DNA from: Vermamoeba vermiformis
Lineage: Eukaryota; Tubulinea; Echinamoebida
DNA: 64,000 bases
Reading direction: 5' to 3'
Assembly (NCBI GenBank): GCA_045837725.1
Contig: JBEWZL010000184.1
Location: 248,001 to 312,000, forward strand
Shown here: piece after piece, positions 58,617 to 64,000 of the stretch
Numbering within the stretch: the stretch's first letter is position 1
Layout: each line of letters starts with the position of its first letter
Notes under the pieces: generated by a model
Database searches by the model: none
Seen by the model: only the letters and a program-made list of their open reading frames with translations
What the model was told of the DNA's origin: nothing
Position numbers and translations under genes: made by a program

Positions 58617-61600
58617 ATGCTGCGCAAATCACTTTCCGTGTGGCGCGCAGCAGAAAAGCCTGTTCCTGTCGAGGCGGCTGAAGTGCATCTGCTCGTAGAA
58701 AATTTATTAAAAACGTCAAAGGAGAAGCAAAAGGTCTACGAGAAGAAAGAGGACGCGAAGAAATCATTCGAGGCCTTAATAGAAGTGTTGTCTAGTATTG
58801 AAGAGACTATCAAATCTGAAGTCCTCGTGCGGGACTTGGAAGATTGGAATTACGATATTAGAGTAAGTCGATTGAATATAATTTATTATACACAATCACC
58901 TAAATTTCATATTCCGCTTGTTCTTCTTTGTCATCTGTCAAAGTAAATTTTGTAACAAGGAGATCTGACGGAGTATTTATTCTTACAATAATTACTCCCT
59001 GGTTTAATAATGATAGTGTCTTATTACTTTTATACTTATCGAATATTGTCGTATTTTTCTTTTTCCGGCCCTTTATAATGGCTGTAAATTGTTTAATTAA
59101 TAGGAGGAAGTTTTGCAATAATTAAAGGCGTAATTTGCGGCGCAATTCGAATTAAATCAATATTTTACATAGCATATAGATCATATTTCATCTATAAAAT
59201 CATTTTCGGCATTATCGAGTCAATTTTCTTACTGGATGTCGAATTCCTGTCAATCCTATTGCTATTTATCCGCTGAAGCTAGTAAGATTATTTTGCTGAT
59301 TCTAATTTATAGGGAACATGGGGCGTTTTATTTTGGATGATCCGCCAAATTGTGGAGTCAGTCCAGAAGAACTTTGAAGATAATTTCCCTTCAAAGCCGA
59401 AGACCGAAGGATTTTCTCTTTGGGGCTGGTGGAAGAGCGCGACACCTGGCATTGAAGAAATTAACGATGATATTCTGGATTTGCAAACTTTGGATCAGGT
59501 AAAAATCGAACGCATGTTATTTAATGTCAATAATAGCAATCAATATTTGATAATACTATTATTGTTTATTTATAGCATTAAGAAACGTCGATCTAACGCT
59601 CGTGTTTCAGATTTTTCCGTTACTCGTGCTTGTCAGTCATGGAGAGAATTACACGGGAGAAGCGTTCTTAGATGAAATCCTTAAGACAGAAATATATATC
59701 AGGCCATTTTGGTACAGTGTAAGTCAACAAGCTAAGTCAGATCCGACAATTATCTGTTTTGCCTAATTTGGAAAAATTAACGTAATATTGATGCCGATAA
59801 ATATCTATACCTAATAATCCATTAATTATTAGTGGGAGCCTGGTCTTGCGAAATTTAAAGATATTTTCAATTACATGAAAACAACGGCCGTACAAGCCCA
59901 CAAACGAAAAGGATTTTTTGGAGCTATTATGAGAGTGCCCGATAATGTTGCTGCCTTAGTGAGAACGAATACTGTTCGCGTAAGTAGCATTATTATTAAG
60001 CTATTCTAAGCCAGTTTCGCATTACGAACGATGACTGAAAATTTGGCGGCAAAAAGAGTTTAAGACCGACAAATAGAGTTTATGACTAATAGTGATTTTA
60101 TTAATATAGACGCATGAATTATGCGAAAGTGAGGCCAGCGCTGAATTATTGCGAAGTTTGTGGCACATGCCCGAAGATGGTATTGCAGGTCGATTACTGA
60201 ACCTTACCTTGACTTCAATTAAGGTAAAATTGATTATAATTGATAGACCTCGGGACCTATATTTAATATAATACTAATCTATTCATATAAAGGTCAGTGA
60301 AAAGATTATTATCCATCGCGAAGAGGGTCCTATTCCGTGTCGAATTATTTACGCGAAAGAATTGCCCTTTGCAATTCCAGAGGAATTACGTACTGCTGCT
60401 AAGTAAGTCATAACGCTAAATATCATAGATTTTTGTGGATCGGCATTGCAGACATTCGACAGGCATTGACACTTAAAATTTTCCTTTTTAGGAAAGTGGT
60501 TCAGTCGAGCACCGGAAGTGCAGTAACTAAAGTCATTTCAATCGACGATGACAAGCCGATGGTTTCTGACGCACCATTGCCTGCACCAAAGACACCCGAG
60601 AAGATGATCTCGAGTCAGTTGGAGACCCTGAACGATAACAATGTCATTCGTCGTCGTAGCTCGAGAAACTTGTTGCGTGGTCGAGTTATTAATACGAACA
60701 AGGCCTCTCTACGAAACTCCGGATTAAATAGCAGCAAAGAAACACTCGGATCCAGCGCTGCGACCATCAAGTCTACCGAAAGCCCTGTTACGACCAGTCA
60801 AGTCTCGTTCTCTGAGACATCAGCTAGCGAGACAGAAGATAAGTCCTCGCAGCAGAATACCGAAATTGATGTATCAGAGGGACCTAGCAGTGTCGCCAGC
60901 TTGCCTCCAAGAGCTAGCACTCAGCTGACCGGATCTGGTTTTTCAACAGTCAGCCAATCAGACACAATCGAGGCATCGAGCAACTCTAATATCAATCAAT
61001 CGTCTGACAGCATTCAGACGCCTGTAAACAGCGCTCCTCAGCTGAACATTGACTTGCGCAGAAGTTACACGAACGTCAACAGAGCTATGATTAAGAAGCT
61101 GCAGTCCACGCCTTCTCGCGCTAACTTGTTCAGTCCGGTTATTCGCAAGGGACCTTCATTGCAAGTCATTGCAAATGCAAACAAGCTCAGCAGATCCACG
61201 ACAAGCATTCAGATCCCGTCTCCTCGTCGCGATCCTTCTCCGACACTGGAATCCAGCACTGAAAAGAGATCGCCAAGAAAGGAAAAAGACGACGATGTGG
61301 TCTCATCTAAGGTCAAGACAAAGTCACCGAGCAAAGAGAAATTGAAAAAATTGCCCGAAGAACCGTCCCCACGCCCTGAATCCCCCGCTAGTGGTCGAAG
61401 AATTATGTTCCAAGATGAAGTCTCGCCTAAAGCAAGCGAATCTAGTTCCGCTCGTAAAACAACTAGCAGCGAAAAATTGGATCTGGCCAAGGCTCGTAGA
61501 ACTTCGAGTAACGATGAAAAATTGAAGAAAATGATTGAAGACAATAGAGACATCCCGGAGAAGAAGGAAAAGGATAAGAAGGACAAAAAGGAGAAAGAGA

Positions 61601-63596
61601 AGAAGAGCAAGGAGCGTTTGGATGCCTCAGACGACATTAAATCCTCGCGCAAGAAGATCTCGACGGATCATCTGATCATGTCTGTGGATGACACCAAGAT
61701 CAGCAAGAGACATAAGAGGGATAAATCTAAATCATCTAAGAGCAGAGATTTGGACAATTCTCTTGAAGATTCAAGCTCGTCTAAGGTCAAAAGAAAATCG
61801 AGCAACGATGATCGCGTTCTTTCGATCAGATCTGACAGTGGCTCGAGAAGTCCCAGTCCTAATCGATCAAGAAACGAATCAGACCTCGAAAAATCGTCGG
61901 ATATGTCCTCGCCAAAGACTCCCAAGAAGGACTCAGCACCCAGATCAGGTTCTGGCTCGACATCCGGATCTCGAACTACAAGCCCCTTGCGTGGCGCAGG
62001 CACTTCGACCTCGATAGAACTTGAAGGCACCCCTGTTAGCAGCTTATTATCGAGCGTTAGAAGCCGTAGCCCAACTGTCGATTACTCCGGCCCTGGATCT
62101 TTGACCACTTCATTGGAGGCCAGCGAAAGTAAGAGCAAAAAAGACAAAAAATTCGAGAAAGAAAAGGAAAAGAAGGAAAAGAAGGAGAAAGAGAAAGAAA
62201 AGAAAGAGAAAAAAGAAAAGAAGACTTTAGGCCGAACCAGAGCAACGACTTTAAAAATTTCAAAATCCGGAGCTGACGTACAAGATCCGAAGAACTATCG
62301 ATCGATTTCATTCGAAGCTTCAGACGTTAAGAAGCACAGTTTGAATCCAAAGTTCAAATTGTCGCGCAAGCACGTCAAGAGTCCTAAACATGAGTTGCCA
62401 GTCATTTTGCATTTCCATGGTGGCGGTTTCTTATCGGGTAAAGCATTAATATTATATCCTTAATATAGCTAGATGATATCATATCATCAACGATTAGCAA
62501 GTTACAAACCTTGAGATTCGGATGCGATCTTTTTTGTTCGAGCGAGCCTTTGAGCTGAAATTTAGTGTCGTGCAATATTGATTAACATAATATATGTATG
62601 ATAATAATGATATTATGCTAATTATGAATTACTCAGGCAATGCTAAGAGCCACGAGACTTACTTGCGAGAATGGGCCAAATCTACTGGTGCATTAATTAT
62701 TAGTGTCGATTATACACTAGCTCCTGACGCAAAGTATCCCTATGCTCTCGATGAATGCTACTACGTTTACGAGTGGCTCGTTAGTGGCAAGAATCAGCTC
62801 GGCATCTATCCTTCCAAGATCATCCTCGCTGGTGACTCTGCTGGAGGAAATTTTGTCTTGGGAGTCACTTTCAAGGTACGTCTATGAGCGCATAAATTCA
62901 CATTCATATTTAAATTCATGAATAAGCAAATTTCCAACTGTTGCGATTAAAGTTTTTACGGCATCCGTTGAAAATCTTTTATGTACCTCGCAATTATTTG
63001 TTATATAGCTATGAAGCTTATCATGCAATGCGTTTAACGCTATATTTCCTTATTAGGCTATTGCAAACAACATTAGAGTACCGGATGCACTTTTGTGCTC
63101 GTACCCAGCTTTGGATCTCCGTCGAATGCCAACGCCTAGCCGTCTGATGTTTATGGAAGACATCTTGGTGCCTCATTATTTCTTAGAAATCTGTTTGAAG
63201 GCTTATTGCGAAGGCACTGGCGATCCGTTCTCAGATCCGCTCTTATCGCCCGTCTTAGCCGACGATGAGTTGCTTTCAAAATTGCCGGATCAGATGTACT
63301 TCTTCTGCGGAGGCTACGACCCATTGCTAGACGATACTGCGCTGTTCACTAAGCGCTTGGATCAAGTGGGTAAAAACTACGAATTCTTCCTACATCCGGG
63401 CTTGCCGCACGGCTTTTTGAACTTTGGCTCGTTCCTGGTCGACGCGCATACAGCTATGATTCAAGAGTGCGACGTCTTAACGAAGATAGTCAAAGGAGAA
63501 GCTGTAACTCGAACGCCCAAGTTGAATCCGTCATCTCCTCTACAACAAAAACGAGGCAAGAGATCTATGTCTGCCATGGGAGATTCGAAGAAATAA
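58617..63596 (+). CDS. LIPE: Hormone-sensitive-lipase homologue with large Ser/Lys-rich insertion
   Basis: Start at ATG 58617 (MLRKSLSVWRAAEKPVPVEA). Six exons encode the HSL N-terminal helical domain (FWMIRQIVESVQKNFEDNFP; VSHGENYTGEAFLDEIL). A 1.9-kb exon (60492-62435) holds about 600 residues of Ser/Arg/Lys/Glu-rich, probably disordered sequence with KEKEK runs. The catalytic alpha/beta-hydrolase then begins VILHFHGGGFLSG, split by intron 62436-62636, and continues SHETYLREWAKSTGALIISV, AGDSAGGNF (nucleophile Ser), GYDPLLDD (Asp) and GLPHGFLNFGSF (His). SDPLLSPVLADDELLSKLP follows the catalytic cap directly; the roughly 150-residue phospho-regulatory module that mammals carry there is absent. 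About 1,210 residues. It should hydrolyse neutral lipid esters. The first intron (58863-59312) is long, 450 nt. Confidence 0.9.
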
Positions 63597-64000
63597 TGCA
63601 AAAATATAGCAATCGTACGTCACTTCTATATATTTATGGCTATTCGAGCAGAGTTTTGAATTTTTGAAGGTTAATCAACTTTCGAGCATTGTATTATTTA
63701 TTTAAAGCATTACAACGCCAAATAAACGTAAATATCAATACATTGATCACATAATATTGCTCGGAGGCACAAATACCGTTACATAACTACTCCATTGAAG
63801 ATCAAACTCTTAAAAAGATCTTTTTTGAAACAAAAATTGATTTAGCTTTGCTTCAAATAACACCATAAGTCATACAATATCATGAATTACTTTTCGTGCA
63901 AATTATGCCATCGTAACAAATTGAGTGCGCTGAGCACGGATTATCGCACCTATTGTTTTTCCGTGCCACATTTTTAGCGGACCGACTGACTGTTCATTGT
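63597..64000. other. Interval at the right end with no gene seen
   Basis: AT-rich 3' flank of the lipase gene, with AATAAA near 63720. Short frames only. A gene could begin just beyond the window. Confidence 0.35.

Noticed and set aside
61209-62311. Long minus-strand frames opposite the lipase insertion.
   Set aside because: They are Ser/Leu/Phe-rich mirrors of the Lys/Ser-rich coding strand, without start context or family features.

Overview
The window is nuclear DNA of a free-living protist, most likely an amoebozoan. The genes are dense (one convergent pair has about 77 bp between stop codons), lie on both strands, and are cut by many short GT-AG introns, mostly 40-70 nt with GTAAGT, GTACGT or GTATGT donors. 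The amoebozoan guess rests on gene content: a receptor kinase of the tyrosine-kinase-like group with an extracellular kelch-like region, an adhesion protein resembling the Sib (integrin-beta-like) family with a glycine/alanine-rich membrane segment and NPLY/SPLY tail motifs, many F-box proteins, and an intron-bearing MULE transposase-like gene. This is inference; no rRNA or other taxonomic marker is present. I saw no tRNA, rRNA or CRISPR array.

Layout, left to right. 1-520 is the 3' end of a D-lactate dehydrogenase gene. 701-2399 is an F-box/armadillo protein. 2495-5537 is an OLD-family ATPase/TOPRIM gene, a family best known from bacteria and phages. 5620-12301 (minus) holds a START lipid-transfer protein, a secreted kelch protein and a large FYVE/helical-repeat/F-box protein ending in a PAAR domain, the spike-tip fold of bacterial type VI secretion. 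12615-16864 holds an ArfGAP-PH protein, phosphomannose isomerase and an aldo/keto reductase. 16949-22485 holds an F-box/beta-propeller protein and RRN3 (TIF-IA), which has an unusually long intron. 22872-29463 holds tiny ORFs, another F-box protein and a calponin-homology scaffold.

29841-40851 is a cell-surface block: the kelch/Ig receptor kinase and the Sib-like adhesin with DUF4114, VWA-like and nine Ig/cadherin-like repeats. 40916-43465 is a tandem pair of ADP-ribosyltransferase-like genes. 44102-47178 holds the MULE-derived gene and an F-box gene with a probable SMI1/KNR4-type region. 47224-53709 holds a DUS2-like tRNA-dihydrouridine synthase, an NmrA-like oxidoreductase, a SHOCT-tailed small protein and a tandem pair of cyclin/TFIIB-fold-like genes. 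53913-63596 holds a GRAM-TBC RabGAP and a hormone-sensitive-lipase homologue with a huge charged insertion.

Most genes are independent housekeeping or signalling genes. The themes that stand out are five F-box proteins carrying different C-terminal modules, two bacterial-type modules (OLD and PAAR) built into intron-rich genes, five genes whose start codon sits on or next to a splice junction, and two palindromic words (TGACACGTGTCA and GATCCGGATC) that recur far more than chance predicts, mostly in introns. Exon limits were read by eye; most are supported by frame and protein-family continuity, and unresolved junctions are noted.
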